From NCBI RefSeq assembly GCF_037126465.1, contig NW_026999326.1, positions 1 through 64,000 of the forward strand: DNA of 64,000 nt. The letters run 5' to 3'. A model generated the notes under the pieces. It ran no database searches. It saw only the letters and a program-made list of their open reading frames with translations, and was not told the origin of the DNA. Made by a program: the position numbers and the translations under genes. Shown piece after piece: positions 22,305 to 35,300 of this stretch (its first letter is position 1; each line of letters opens with the position of its first letter). The stretch is from Ornithodoros turicata. Taxonomy: Eukaryota; Arthropoda; Arachnida; Ixodida; Argasidae.

Positions 22305-23584
22305 AAGTGTTTGGAACGCGTGACTCTCTCGCGTACTGGGGCGTGGAGGGCACTGTCATGTAGCCGGAGGCAACCTGTATGTTGCAAATGTAAGAAGTAG
22401 ATTAGATCGCGAGGCGATATGGCGTTCGGCGGTGGCGCGGTCCGCACGTTGTGGTTGTCCAGTAGTTTGCTGTCGTGCTGACAACGTGTGTTTTACTAGA
22501 CTTATTTTGTGTCTCCTTATATAGCTTTTTCTTTCTTTGTGTGATTGGGATCCAAATAGGACAAGATCGGGCTGGCATTGTTTTTGTGGACATCTTTTAT
22601 TTTGAATGTAATACACAGAGATCACTATAAGTCTCTCATTTATCTGAGTTGCATAGGTCACGTTTAGAGGAATTATCTATTCCACATGCGTGTAGCATCC
22701 ATCGGACACAAATGTTCCATCAGAGAATGCAACTGCTATTTCTTAGATATTCATCACCAATAAAGCACATTTCAGTGGAGATGGGGATGTTAATTACCAC
22801 CCAAATGTTGCTAGTTGCGAGTTACGTCATTGAGCTAAATATGTAACGAAGTTATAACCTTTATGTTCTGAAAATGAAATTATGTGACAAAAGAAAGTTC
22901 TTGCTACCATGCCGAAATTAAGTTGGGAGCGGAGGTCCGAACATACCTTGGCACAAAGCGAGAATTGGAATTCCAAGTTCTGCTAGTTCCCATTTTCCGC
23001 GCACATTTCATAGAACCTTGCTCAGAGTGTGGCCTTATCACCTTCCGCGTTAAAAAATGCACTCACCGAACTCCAAACGAACGCTCTGCGGCGACGTAAC
23101 TCAGAAGCACGTCGGAATTGTGGTAGCCTACATGCAGCATCGCGCTACTACAAGACTGTAAATTGGTGGTCTTCCGGGCTCCTTGCGGTGTTCACAGCAA
23201 AATAAAAAGAAAGGATCCCGCGTTGTGCGTTCTGCCTGCTTGGACGTGAAGCGAAATAGAAATTTCTAACTTTGCTCATGATAAACTGACTAATTAACAC
23301 TACAGTCAAGTGATTATGATGGAAGGTTGTTTCAAAGATCAAATAAAAACGGGCAAGAGTGGGAATTGTTGTAAACTGTGTCGACATACATTTATTCACA
23401 GATTGTGTGAGAGGAAAAGAAAGTGTTTCACGGACTCTAAATTGGTGGTCTTCTGGGCTCCTTGCAGTGTTCACTTCAATTTGCGCCTCACATTCTGTAT
23501 GTATTACATGTGCCCAAATGTCTCGGTCGTTAAGAATTCACTTAGTATTCGTCCGTATATACCCTTCTCGGAGGAAAAAGAATA
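22305..23584. other. Unannotated stretch with a 50-bp direct repeat
   Basis: The segment AAATTGGTGGTCTTC followed by GGGCTCCTTGC and GTGTTCAC occurs at about 23158-23200 and again at about 23440-23475. No gene is supported. Confidence 0.45.
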
Positions 23585-24030
23585 CAGGGTGATTTCATCT
23601 CTATTCAGGCAAGCCAGTCCGTCGAAGTCCTTCGATTTTGTTGCATATTTTTTGTGAGAAAGCCACATCTTCGTTGCTGAAGATTGGTACAAATTTCGGA
23701 CTTGAAACCGAGATCACCCTTGAAAAATACGCCGACTTCACGGATCGATTTCTCGAAAACCCCACGCTTTATTCTCTAAAAAAAAATATCATTTGTTCAT
23801 CATTATATTGTCTTTCAAGCGTATAAATATTGTGGGGACTAAAAACATTTGAGAACCATAGCGGAGCGAAAAGGCGACACATGGTACGCACTGGCATCTC
23901 ACAGGCGTACGGCTCGATTAATACAGCACAGGCGTTCGCTAACGTCTGTATATCCACGTTACCGTTTATTTCCTGCGTTCCCACATGCAGGAGAATAATC
24001 CTTAGCAGTTTCTTGTACCGTCGGACGTAT
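23585..24030 (+). mobile_element. 5' terminal fragment of the DDE transposon, opposite orientation
   Basis: Begins CAGGGTGATTTCATC and matches in reverse the 5' ends of copies A (about 5400-6205) and B (28.8-29.1 kb). It reads from the terminus inward on the plus strand and stops at about 24030. Beyond it lies the 3' flank of the minus-strand copy B. It is either a separate truncated copy or evidence that the element carries long inverted ends. It lacks the internal block seen at the ends of both A and B. Confidence 0.65.
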
Positions 24031-24469
24031 TCCCATTTCCTCAGTCACGAAATATCATCTCAAGAGGACGCAGGATGACAGACAGCTGTTTAGTATTTAT
24101 TCTTTACATGTATTTTACTCTCTGTTCCGCGTGCAAAATGTATTTCACATGATACGTAAAAGGTGGCACTGAACATCACGAGGCTCGTGCGCCTATGATT
24201 TCACGAGGTACAAGATCACAAAATTGAAGTAAATGAACGGCATGTATCACGATGCAGCGGGTCTGGACTACGGAATGTTCGGATCCTGAAGCCAGGCCCA
24301 ATTACTCAGGCGGATACATGTTGACGAGACTTCTTGCTAGCAGGACGTCTTCATTGTCGGACCCTCTGTTCCATTTCTTATACCACACGTGGGAGGAACT
24401 AATGCCTGCGACGGGTCGGACCTTCCCCCGCTCCTCCTTTCTTGCTTCTCGGAACGCCGTGCGTTCCGT

Positions 24470-25510
24470 TCAACGGTGCGTTGAGCAATTTTTCTGTTTA
24501 AGAGCACGGACGGAATCAACAGGTGTGCGAATAGCTGCTGCAACTGTACACCGGAGGTTGTGTAAGGTTGCCTTATGTTTCAGGGAACCACCAACACCAT
24601 CGCAAGCATTTTTGCCGCGACCACCAGCAGAATACAACCATCTCACTAGCAGCCTGTTCTTTGTCATCTCGTACAGCTGATACCTATTCTTGAAGTGCGT
24701 AGCTGCACCGTCCGAGATGTAGATGAGATGCGTGAACACAGGTAGGATTTCTTCAAGGGCCTCAACTATACTGTCCAGGGCTAGAAGTGCGTGCGCCGTG
24801 TCGTGGGACATGTCGTCGTTCACCGCTGCGAAGCTCGTTGTCGACACAGGTGTTGTTGCCACGCAAGTGAATAAAGAAATTAGATATGTTTTCCAGTACC
24901 GTCCCTGGACCTCGCTTGATAGATTCACTGACCAGTTTTCGGCAAAATCAAAGTGCAACACGACATGACGTCGTTCGACAAGATGCTTTTCGTTCCAGAT
25001 CTAGTTCCTGTGTTCCTCTGATGGCGTATGTGTTCGTGCTTGATGTAAACAGCGGTGCACTTCTTGACTTTCTTGGCAATTCTGGGGTTTTTAGCGTCTT
25101 CGTTATGAGGTCTCCATTTTCCCAGACGGCTAGATTAACGTCGTCGTCCCGCTGTATCTTCAATTTCTGCAGAGAAATCTTTTTGGCCCCTGCGCAAAGT
25201 CTTGGGAAAAGCAGGCGTCTTGTGGCTCATCACACCTAGACATCGTTTTTAGGTCCTCTCCCTTTAGCAAGCGTATGAAGTACTGTTGATACCTGCGATG
25301 ACCAAGTCGAAATTCGCACAGTACGAGGACACACACTGCTGTTGACGTGGGACTGTGTGCACCCACTCGGGCCGGACTGAATAAAAGTTCGTCATTCCCA
25401 TCTTGATACACAGATGAGCGCTTTTAAACAGGTTAAAGGTTTCACGTATGGTGCGTGTCATCAACTTTTTCGTCACAGCCACTCTCTCGCCGTCTTCCAG
25501 TACGTGGATA
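24470..25510 (-). pseudogene. DDE-type transposase, C-terminal part (copy B)
   Basis: Homologous to copy A along its length, with the same DFAENW, SDGAATHFKNR and GKNACDGVGG blocks. Here the C-terminus continues past HNLRCTVAAA to KNCSTHR, so this copy shows the family's real end. The coding sequence is spread over at least three frames (breaks near 24950-25020, 25160 and 25270) and is a pseudogene. The stretch 24031-24469 is its likely 3' untranslated end. Its N-terminal half is displaced to 27.6-28.2 kb by the Penelope-like insertion. Confidence 0.8.
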
Positions 25511-25527
25511 ACATCCTTCTTGTTACG

Positions 25528-27090
25528 GTTGACATCCCTGGCAGGCCAATTGTATCTAATAACAACACACCAACAGAAAGACTCTCGAAATTGCTGGACC
25601 ACTATTTAAACCATATTCCGACAACACTGCCATCGCATGTACAAGACACACCCCACCTCCTCAGAATAATGAGAGGTATAAACAACACTCGTACATTTGG
25701 TAGGGACACAATACCAGCCACGCTGGATGTGACATTACTGTATACTAACATCCCACACAACGACGGAATCACAGCCCTCTGCAATACCCTTTCTACAACA
25801 AACACCAGAAAAGACACGGAAATCATACTCGCTCTAATGGGCTTGGTCATTAAATTGAACTACTTGGAGTTCAATGGCGAATACTATCTACAAGTACACG
25901 GTACAAGTATGGGCACACCTGTTGCACCCACATACGCAAATATCTTCATGGGGTTCTTAGAAAACAAAGTTCTCAGCGCCCGCCCATTAAAACCCACGGT
26001 GTACCTTCGATACATCAATGATATACTGATAATATGGGAACACGGGGAACATGAATTTCAAAAGTTCGTAGATCTACTGAACACCGCGCACAGCAACAAA
26101 AAGTTCACATCACAACAGTCAACTCACTTAATTAACTTCCTCGACACCACAATATCACTAGACAACGGCAACCTCATTACAGCCCGGTACAAAAAGCCAA
26201 CTGACAAACAACAATACCTCCACTTCAAGAGTCACCACCCGCGTCACTGTAAGGTTGGAATTCCTAATGGGCAGAGTGTAAGACTACGCAGAATTTGTTC
26301 GAACGACACAGATCACGCTGAGAAGCTTGACGAACTCTGCAGTACACTTGCCCAAAGGGACAATCCAGACTCCCTCCTAACCGAATTCCGTCGCAAGGCA
26401 CTAACGCTCGATCGAGACGAGGTTCTGGAAAACCGAAAAAATCCTGACGCGTGCCAAATAAGCTTCATCACAAGATATTCCAACGCACTTCCAAACATCA
26501 AAGCCATTCTACAGAAGCACGAGCCCCTCCTCCAAAGCAGTGACCGACTTAGCAATATATTCACAAATCTCATACAGGTGACATACCGACGCGCAAAAAA
26601 CCTGGCAGACTCCTTGGTCAATGCCAAAATCAGCAAAACGAGCACCCCGTACACGGGAACACGACCCTGCACCCTCCCGCGCTGCGAAACATGCAATCAC
26701 GTTCAACACGCTAACTCCACCAAAAGCACTGCGAGCAATTACACCCACCCCGTTAACCACGCATTCACATGCACAAGCTCCAATGTCATATACTGCATCG
26801 ATTGCGGCGACTGCTCTATGCAATACATTGGTGAAGCCGGCCAACAAATGAACAACCGCCTTACCGGACACAGAACCGACACGTCCAACAAACTTCCCAA
26901 AGCAGTCGCCGAACACTTTAACGTTGCTGGTCACAGTTTTGACAACATTAAACTGTATATTCTAGAAACCGGGTTTAGATCCACACGTGACAGACGTGAT
27001 AGGGAGTCTGATCTCATATACAAGTTCAACGCTTTTCATCCGTCCGGTATCAACAAATCACAAGGCACCCTAGAAACACTTCACAAATAA
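25528..27090 (+). pseudogene. Penelope-like RT and GIY-YIG endonuclease, N-terminally truncated
   Basis: About 520 codons stay open. The RT blocks are GRPIVS near the start, LDVTLLYTNIPH (motif A, catalytic Asp), GTSMGTPVAPTYANIFMG and RYINDILIIW. In the last, the usual Y-x-D-D reads Y-I-N-D: Asn replaces the first catalytic Asp (codon at 26017-26019), which should abolish polymerase activity. The C-terminal part has a Cys cluster (LPRCETC), then NVIYCIDC and QYIGEAGQQMNNRLTGHR, the GIY-YIG endonuclease signature. Roughly the first third of a normal Penelope ORF is missing. The frame can be extended upstream to 25414, but those codons belong to the antisense transposase. Confidence 0.9.
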
Positions 27091-27517
27091 AATATGCTTT
27101 TTCCTTCTACCGCCATTATCATCTGTCATGTTCTGCATGGCCACTGCTTTCTACTTTCTTTATTGCATGCCACAACTTTGTATTACAAATATTTAAAAAA
27201 AGCCTCTGCTCATTCTGGAATTTTCCCCACGTAACCACTAACCTCCTTATCTTTCGCTATGCTTGCCAATTCTTGCCTGTTGTCCCGTTTCTTCCGCGTG
27301 TTCGTGAGCCTTCCATTTTTCTGTAACCGGTTTGTAGCCTAGATCACTACGTTCACATAATCCCCTCCACATTCTAACAAAGCAGCCATTCACTCCGGCC
27401 GTAGAAGCCCGTACGGAACCTTTCTTCCCTCCGGGCTGTTGACCCACAATTCGCATGAACCTTTAAACACGTCACACCTAACCCTTTAAATACCATGCCA
27501 ATGATGAGGACGGTGCC

Positions 27518-27560
27518 CAGAAGAAGAACAGTCTCTGTTCGAAATATCGGCGGCTTCTGT
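27518..27560 (+). ncRNA. Hammerhead-like motif in the Penelope 3' region (weak)
   Basis: CAGAAGA, then a perfect hairpin GAACAG-TCT-CTGTTC, then GAAA at 27541-27544. This resembles the CUGANGA / stem II / GAAA core found in terminal repeats of Penelope-like elements. One core base differs (A for U), and I could not define stem III or stem I with confidence. A related word, with a less perfect stem, lies at about 61063-61095. Confidence 0.3.
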
Positions 27561-27615
27561 CCTGAGGCAACTCCCTTCCTACATCTCTACCGGTTCGCTG
27601 GGTTTCTACCCATCT

Positions 27616-28194
27616 ACATCCTACTTGTTAGTGCTTTGGACAGTACAGCCCATCTCGTCTTGGAAATAGTATTTCAGGGCAGTAACTACGTCAGCTTCGC
27701 TGAGAGGGTGTCCCGTGTACTTCTCGGGCATTGCCAACAAATCGTGCTTCGCCCTTAGAGCTCTTGATTTCTCTATGGCGTATTTTGTGGCTACTGGGAT
27801 TAATCTCAACGCCTCTTTCTTTGTCATGCTTTCGTCAAGATGTGTTCGGAGTCGACACCGTTGTTGATGCGAGGTGCACTTCTGCTACGCGCTCCTGATA
27901 TTTTGTACGTAGGTAGAGCAGCTCGAGCAACTTGCATCGGACGTTGCAGGCTCATTCACGTTAAATGCCTCACTGATTTTGCGGCTTATTGTCTTTCTTA
28001 ATGCGTCGCCAACTTTTCTTTTTACGTGAAACGTACGACGCTACTCGTTCCCGTTTTACTGCCGTTGCCTTCCGCAGTGGAGTGACATCAATATTCGCAG
28101 TAGAAATACTATCGTTCATTTCAGCAACAGTTTCTGCGCTCTGAACGTACTCTGCGTCTGGTGGCGATGTGAGGGGAGACCTGAGAAAGTTCAT
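27616..28194 (-). pseudogene. DDE-type transposase, N-terminal part (copy B)
   Basis: Continues the transposase on the other side of the Penelope-like element. KEALRLIPVATKYAIEKSRA and EKYTGHPLSEADVVTALKYY are homologous to copy A at 4370-5090. EKYTGHP lies where copy A has its MITE and frameshift, so this copy shows the undisturbed arrangement. Further upstream, the NVNEPATSDASC and CTSHQQRC blocks are present but shifted in frame. Not functional. Confidence 0.7.
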
Positions 28195-29305
28195 CTATAG
28201 CTGAACGGAAATACTTTACGCAGTTCTTGCACAACTGGTCTTCATCGTTATCACTGCCATCCTAGCCGAGGGCTTGCTTCAGTGCATCGATGTCGAGGCA
28301 TGAAACACACACGAAGCCGCGCTGCTTGTTGATGCTCCTACGATGTCATCGTGCATAATCCGCGCACTACACACGTTCCGTACTGTGAACGAGTCGAGAC
28401 ATAGTGCCATATCGAACAGGGAAATGGAATGGTTTGGAGCCTTCAGTTTGGACACAACCAAGAACACGCGTTTGTTTCAAGTCGACCGCTCCCCTGATAA
28501 TTAGTAGCCACAAGGTAAACCTGCAAGGTATTTTCGCTAGCATGTCTACTAAGCACACAGGAAAAGAAGTGTTTGGTTGTAAAGTACAGCAATCCGGTGA
28601 CAGACCTAATGAAAACAAGCTCCGAAGACGTGGCTTTGGAAGCCGGTCGTGTGTTCGTCAAAGATGCGTTGACGCGTGATAAGTGGATGAATGCAAAGCG
28701 AAGCGAAATGCAAGGAAAGAGCCGGAAGGCTGGCATCATCTTCTTGGCCTTTTGGTGAGATCTCATTTCGATAAAAAATATAAACACGCCTATACGGTGA
28801 CGGTGCAAGAAACTGCTAAGGATTATTATCCTGCATGTAGGAACGCAGGAAATAAACGGTAACGTGGATATACACACGTGAGCGCACGCCTGTGGTATAT
28901 TAATCCAGCCGTACGCCTGTCAGATGTCATTGCATACCATGTGTCACCTTTTCGATCCGCTATAGTTCTGAAATCTTTTTAGTCCCTACAAAATTTATAC
29001 CGCTTCAAAGGCAATAGAATGATGAACAACTGATTTTTTTAGAGAGAATAAAGCGTGGGGTTTTCGAGAAATCCATTGGTGAAGTCGGCGTATTTTTCAA
29101 GAGTGATCCCGGTTTGCTCCCTCACACCGTCTTAGCTTTATCATTCACAATCTTTAACAGCATGCCGTTAGAAAGATCACTTAATGGGATATCTTTCAGT
29201 GTAAAAATCACTTAGGTCTAATGCCCACTTCCCCGACAGGAAGGCTTCAAATTCAAAATTCAGGCATCAAACTTTTTTTCTCAAGTGAATGGGCTGGAGT
29301 AGGTA
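28195..29305 (-). other. Upstream and 5' terminal region of transposon copy B
   Basis: 28690-29110 matches the 5' part of copy A, and 29110-29245 matches its internal block up to GACAGGAA. 28195-28690 has frames on both strands (for example 28443-28877 minus), none recognisable. It may hold an upstream transposase exon. The 125-bp array starts about 60 bp after the last similarity. Confidence 0.45.
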
Positions 29306-32300
29306 TCGTGCGCCGCTCCTTTAATCTGCAATATGCCAGTGCTACCAGTGGCACCAAAGGGGTGTACATTAATCCAAATTACAGCACTGTATTGTGCTTC
29401 TGCCAGAAGGTAAATATGATTCCTAGAATCGTGCGCGCCGCCCCTTTAAACTGCAATATGCCTGTGCTACCAATGGCACCAAAGGGGTGTACAGTAATCC
29501 AAATTACATTACTGTATTGTGCTTCTGGCAGAAGGTAAATATGATTCCTAAAATCGTGTGCGCCGCCCCTTTAAACTGCAATATGCCTATGCTACCAATG
29601 GCACCAAAGGGGTGTACAGTAATCCAAATTACATTACTGTATTGTGCTTCTGGCAGAAGGTAAATATGATTCCTAAAATCGTGTGCGCCGCCCCTTTAAA
29701 CTGCAATGTGTCAGTGCTACCAGTGGCACCAAAGGGGTGTACAGTAATCCAAATTACATTACTGTATTGTGCTTCTGCCAGAAGGTAAATATGATTCCTA
29801 AAATCGTGTGCGCCGCCCCTTTAAACTGCAATGTGTCAGTGCTACCAGTGGCACCAAAGGGGTGTACATTAATCCAAATTACAGCACTGTATTGTGCTTC
29901 TGCCAGAAGGTAAATATGATTCCTAGAATCGTGCGCGCCGCCCCTTTAAACTGCAATATGCCTGTGCTACCAATGGCACCAAAGGGGTGTACAGTAATCC
30001 AAATTACATTACTGTATTGTGCTTCTGGCAGAAGGTAAATATGATTCCTAAAATCGTGTGCGCCGCCCCTTTAAACTGCAATATGCCTGTGCTACCAATG
30101 GCACCAAAGGGGTGTACAGTAATCCAAATTACATTACTGTATTGTGCTTCTGGCAGAAGGTAAATATGATTCCTAAAATCGTGTGCGCCGCCCCTTTAAA
30201 CTGCAATGTGTCAGTGCTACCAGTGGCACCAAAGGGGTGTACAGTAATCCAAATTACATTACTGTATTGTGCTTCTGGCAGAAGGTAAATATGATTCCTA
30301 AAATCGTGTGCGCCGCCCCTTTAAACTGCAATGTGCCTGTGCTACCAATGGCACCAAAGGGGTGTACAGTAATCCAAATTACATTACTGTATTGTGCTTC
30401 TGGCAGAAGGTAAATATGATTCCTAAAATCGTGTGCGCCGCCCCTTTAAACTGCAATGTGCCTGTGCTACCAATGGCACCAAAGGGGTGTACAGTAATCC
30501 AAATTACATTACTGTATTGTGCTTCTGGCAGAAGGTAAATATGATTCCTAAAATCGTGTGCGCCGCCCCTTTAAACTGCAATATGCCTGTGCTACCAATG
30601 GCACCAAAGGGGTGTACAGTAATCCAAATTACATTACTGTATTGTGCTTCTGGCAGAAGGTAAATATGATTCCTAAAATCGTGTGCGCCGCCCCTTTAAA
30701 CTGCAATGTGCCTGTGCTACCAATGGCACCAAAGGGGTGTACAGTAATCCAAATTACATTACTGTATTGTGCTTCTGGCAGAAGGTAAATATGATTCCTA
30801 AAATCGTGTGCGCCGCCCCTTTAAACTGCAATATGCCTGTGCTACCAATGGCACCAAAGGGGTGTACAGTAATCCAAATTACATTACTGTATTGTGCTTC
30901 TGGCAGAAGGTAAATATGATTCCTAAAATCGTGTGCGCCGCCCCTTTAAACTGCAATATGCCTGTGCTACCAATGGCACCAAAGGGGTGTACAGTAATCC
31001 AAATTACATTACTGTATTGTGCTTCTGGCAGAAGGTAAATATGATTCCTAAAATCGTGTGCGCCGCCCCTTTAAACTGCAATATGCCTGTGCTACCAATG
31101 GCACCAAAGGGGTGTACAGTAATCCAAATTACATTACTGTATTGTGCTTCTGGCAGAAGGTAAATATGATTCCTAAAATCGTGTGCGCCGCCCCTTTAAA
31201 CTGCAATATGCCTGTGCTACCAATGGCACCAAAGGGGTGTACAGTAATCCAAATTACATTACTGTATTGTGCTTCTGGCAGAAGGTAAATATGATTCCTA
31301 AAATCGTGTGCGCCGCCCCTTTAAACTGCAATGTGCCAGTGCTACCAGTGGCACCAAAGGGGTGTACAGTAATCCAAATTACATTACTGCATTGTGCTTC
31401 TGGCAGAAGGTAAATATGATTCCTAAAATCGTGTGCGCCGCCCCTTTAAACTGCAATGTGCCTGTGCTACCAATGGCACCAAAGGGGTGTACAGTAATCC
31501 AAATTACATTACTGTATTGTGCTTCTGGCAGAAGGTAAATATGATTCCTAAAATCGTGTGCGCCGCCCCTTTAAACTGCAATGTGCCTGTGCTACCAATG
31601 GCACCAAAGGGGTGTACAGTAATCCAAATTACATTACTGTATTGTGCTTCTGGCAGAAGGTAAATATGATTCCTAAAATCGTGTGCGCCGCCCCTTTAAA
31701 CTGCAATGTGCCTGTGCTACCAATGGCACCAAAGGGGTGTACAGTAATCCAAATTACATTACTGTATTGTGCTTCTGGCAGAAGGTAAATATGATTCCTA
31801 AAATCGTGTGCGCCGCCCCTTTAAACTGCAATATGCCTGTGCTACCAATGGCACCAAAGGGGTGTACAGTAATCAAAATTACATTACTGTATTGTGCTTC
31901 TGGCAGAAGGTAAATATGATTCCTAAAATCGTGTGCGCCGCCCCTTTAAACTGCAATATGCCTGTGCTACCAATGGCACCAAAGGGGTGTACAGTAATCC
32001 AAATTACATTACTGTATTGTGCTTCTGGCAGAAGGTAAATATGATTCCTAAAATCGTGTGCGCCGCCCCTTTAAACTGCAATATGCCTGTGCTACCAATG
32101 GCACCAAAGGGGTGTACAGTAATCCAAATTACATTACTGTATTGTGCTTCTGGCAGAAGGTAAATATGATTCCTAAAATCGTGTGCGCCGCCCCTTTAAA
32201 CTGCAATATGCCTGTGCTACCAATGGCACCAAAGGGGTGTACAGTAATCCAAATTACATTACTGTATTGTGCTTCTGGCAGAAGGTAAATATGATTCCTA

Positions 32301-35300
32301 AAATCGTGTGCGCCGCCCCTTTAAACTGCAATGTGCCAGTGCTACCAGTGGCACCAAAGGGGTGTACAGTAATCCAAATTACATTACTGTATTGTGCTTT
32401 TTGCAGAAGGTAAATATGGTTCCTAGAATCTTGCGCACCGCCCCTTTAATCTGCAATATGCCAGTGCTACCAGTGGCACCAAAGGGGTATACAGTAATCC
32501 AAATTACATTACTGTATTGTGCTTCTGGCAGAAGGTAAATATGATTCCTAAAATCGTGTGCGCCGCCCCTTTAAACTGCAATATGCCAGTGCTACCAGTG
32601 GCACCAAAGGGGTGTACAGTAATCCAAATTACATTACTGTATTGTGCTTTTTGCAGAAGGTAAATATGGTTCCTAGAATCTTGCGCACCGCCCCTTTAAT
32701 CTGCAATATGCCAGTGCTACCAGTGGCACCAAAGGGGTATACAGTAATCCAAATTACATTACTGCATTGTGCTTCTGGCAGAAGGTAAATATGATTCCTA
32801 AAATCGTGTGCGCCGCCCCTTTAAACTGCAATATGCCAGTGCTACCAGTGGCACCAAAGGGGTGTACAGTAATCCAAATTACATTACTGTATTGTGCTTT
32901 TTGCAGAAGGTAAATATGGTTCCTAGAATCTTGCGCACCGCCCCTTTAATCTGCAATATGCCAGTGCTACCAGTGGCACCAAAGGGGTATACAGTAATCC
33001 AAATTACATTACTGCATTGTGCTTCTGGCAGAAGGTAAATATGATTCCTAAAATCGTGTGCGCCGCCCCTTTAAACTGCAATATGCCAGTGCTACCAGTG
33101 GCACCAAAGGGGTGTACAGTAATCCAAATTACATTACTGTATTGTGCTTTTTGCAGAAGGTAAATATGGTTCCTAGAATCTTGCGCACCGCCCCTTTAAT
33201 CTGCAATATGCCAGTGCTACCAGTGGCACCAAAGGGGTATACAGTAATCCAAATTACATTACTGCATTGTGCTTCTGGCAGAAGGTAAATATGATTCCTA
33301 AAATCGTGTGCGCCGCCCCTTTAAACTGCAATATGCCAGTGCTACCAGTGGCACCAAAGGGGTGTACAGTAATCCAAATTACATTACTGTATTGTGCTTT
33401 TTGCAGAAGGTAAATATGGTTCCTAGAATCTTGCGCACCGCCCCTTTAATCTGCAATATGCCAGTGCTACCAGTGGCACCAAAGGGGTGTACAGTAATCC
33501 AAATTACATTACTGTATTGTGCTTCTGGCAGAAGGTAAATATGATACCTAAAATCGTGTGCGCCGCCCCTTTAAACTGCAATGTGCCAGTGCTACCAGTG
33601 GCACCAAAGGGGTGTACAGTAATCCAAATTACATTACTGTATTGTGCTTTTTGCAGAAGGTAAATATGGTTCCTAGAATCTTGCGCACCGCCCCTTTAAA
33701 CTGCAATATGCCTGTGCTACCAATGGCACCAAAGGGGTGTACAGTAATCCAAATTACATTACTGTATTGTGCTTCTGGCAGAAGGTAAATATGATTCCTA
33801 AAATCGTGTGCGCCGCCCCTTTAAACTGCAATGTGCCAGTGCTACCAGTGGCACCAAAGGGGTGTACAGTAATCCAAATTACATTACTGTATTGTGCTTC
33901 TGGCAGAAGGTAAATATGATTCCTAAAATCGTGTGCGCCGCCCCTTTAAACTGCAATGTGCCAGTGCTACCAGTGGCACCAAAGGGGTGTACAGTAATCC
34001 AAATTACATTACTGCATTGTGCTTCTGGCAGAAGGTAAATATGATTCCTAAAATCGTGTGCGCCGCCCCTTTAAACTGCAATATGCCTGTGCTACCAATG
34101 GCACCAAAGGGGTGTACAGTAATCCAAATTACATTACTGTATTGTGCTTCTGGCAGAAAGTAAATATGATTCCTAGAATCTTGCGCGCCGCCCCTTTAAT
34201 CTGCAATATGCCAGTGCTACCAGTGGCACCAAAGGGGTGTACAGTAATCCAAATTACATTACTGTATTGTGCTTCTGGCAGAAGGTAAATATCATTCCTA
34301 AAATCGTATGCACCGCCCCTTTAAACTGCAATATGCCAGTGCTACCAGTGGCACCAAAGGGGTGTACAGTAATCCAAATTACATTACTGTATTGTGCTTC
34401 TGGCAGAAGGTAAATATCATTCCTAAAATCGTATGCACCGCCCCTTTAAACTGCAATATGCCAGTGCTACCAATGGCACCAAAGGGGTGTACAGTAATCC
34501 AAATTACATTACTGTATTGTGCTTCTGGCAGAAGGTAAATATCATTCCTAAAATCGTATGCACCGCCCCTTTAAACTGCAATATGCCAGTGCTACCAGTG
34601 GCACCAAAGGGGTGTACAGTAATCCAAATTACATTACTGTATTGTGCTTCTGGCAGAAGGTAAATATCATTCCTAAAATCGTATGCACCGCCCCTTTAAA
34701 CTGCAATATGCCAGTGCTACCAGTGGCACCAAAGGGGTGTACAGTAATCCAAATTACATTACTGTATTGTGCTTCTGGCAGAAGGTAAATATCATTCCTA
34801 AAATCGTATGCACCGCCCCTTTAAACTGCAATATGCCAGTGCTACCAATGGCACCAAAGGGGTGTACAGTAATCCAAATTACATTACTGTATTGTGCTTC
34901 TGGCAGAAGGTAAATATCATTCCTAAAATCGTGTGCGCCGCGCCTTTAATCTGCAATATGCCAGTGCTACCAGTGGCACCAAAGGGGTGTACAGTAATCC
35001 AAATTACATTACTGTATTGTGCTTCTGGCAGAAGGTAAATATCATTCCTAAAATCGTATGCACCGCCCCTTTAAACTGCAATATGCCAGTGCTACCAGTG
35101 GCACCAAAGGGGTGTACAGTAATCCAAATTACATTACTGTATTGTGCTTCTGGCAGAAGGTAAATATCATTCCTAAAATCGTATGCACCGCCCCTTTAAA
35201 CTGCAATATGCCAGTGCTACCAATGGCACCAAAGGGGTGTACAGTAATCCAAATTACATTACTGTATTGTGCTTCTGGCAGAAGGTAAATATCATTCCTA

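Larger units (their letters stand above)
25526..27615 (+). mobile_element. Penelope-like retroelement inserted in transposon copy B
   Basis: The transposase sequence ACATCCTTCTTGTTA (25511-25525) is followed by the retroelement, and the same target word, with one mismatch (ACATCCTACTTGTTA), reappears at 27616-27630 before the transposase resumes. That is a target duplication of about 15 bp. The element is 5' truncated inside its RT domain, as is common in this class. Its 3' region (27495-27615) shares a block with a second terminal fragment at 61019. Confidence 0.9.

Noticed and set aside
25414..25527. N-terminus of the Penelope-like ORF
   Set aside because: These codons are antisense transposase sequence, homologous to copy A; the Penelope-like element starts at about 25526.
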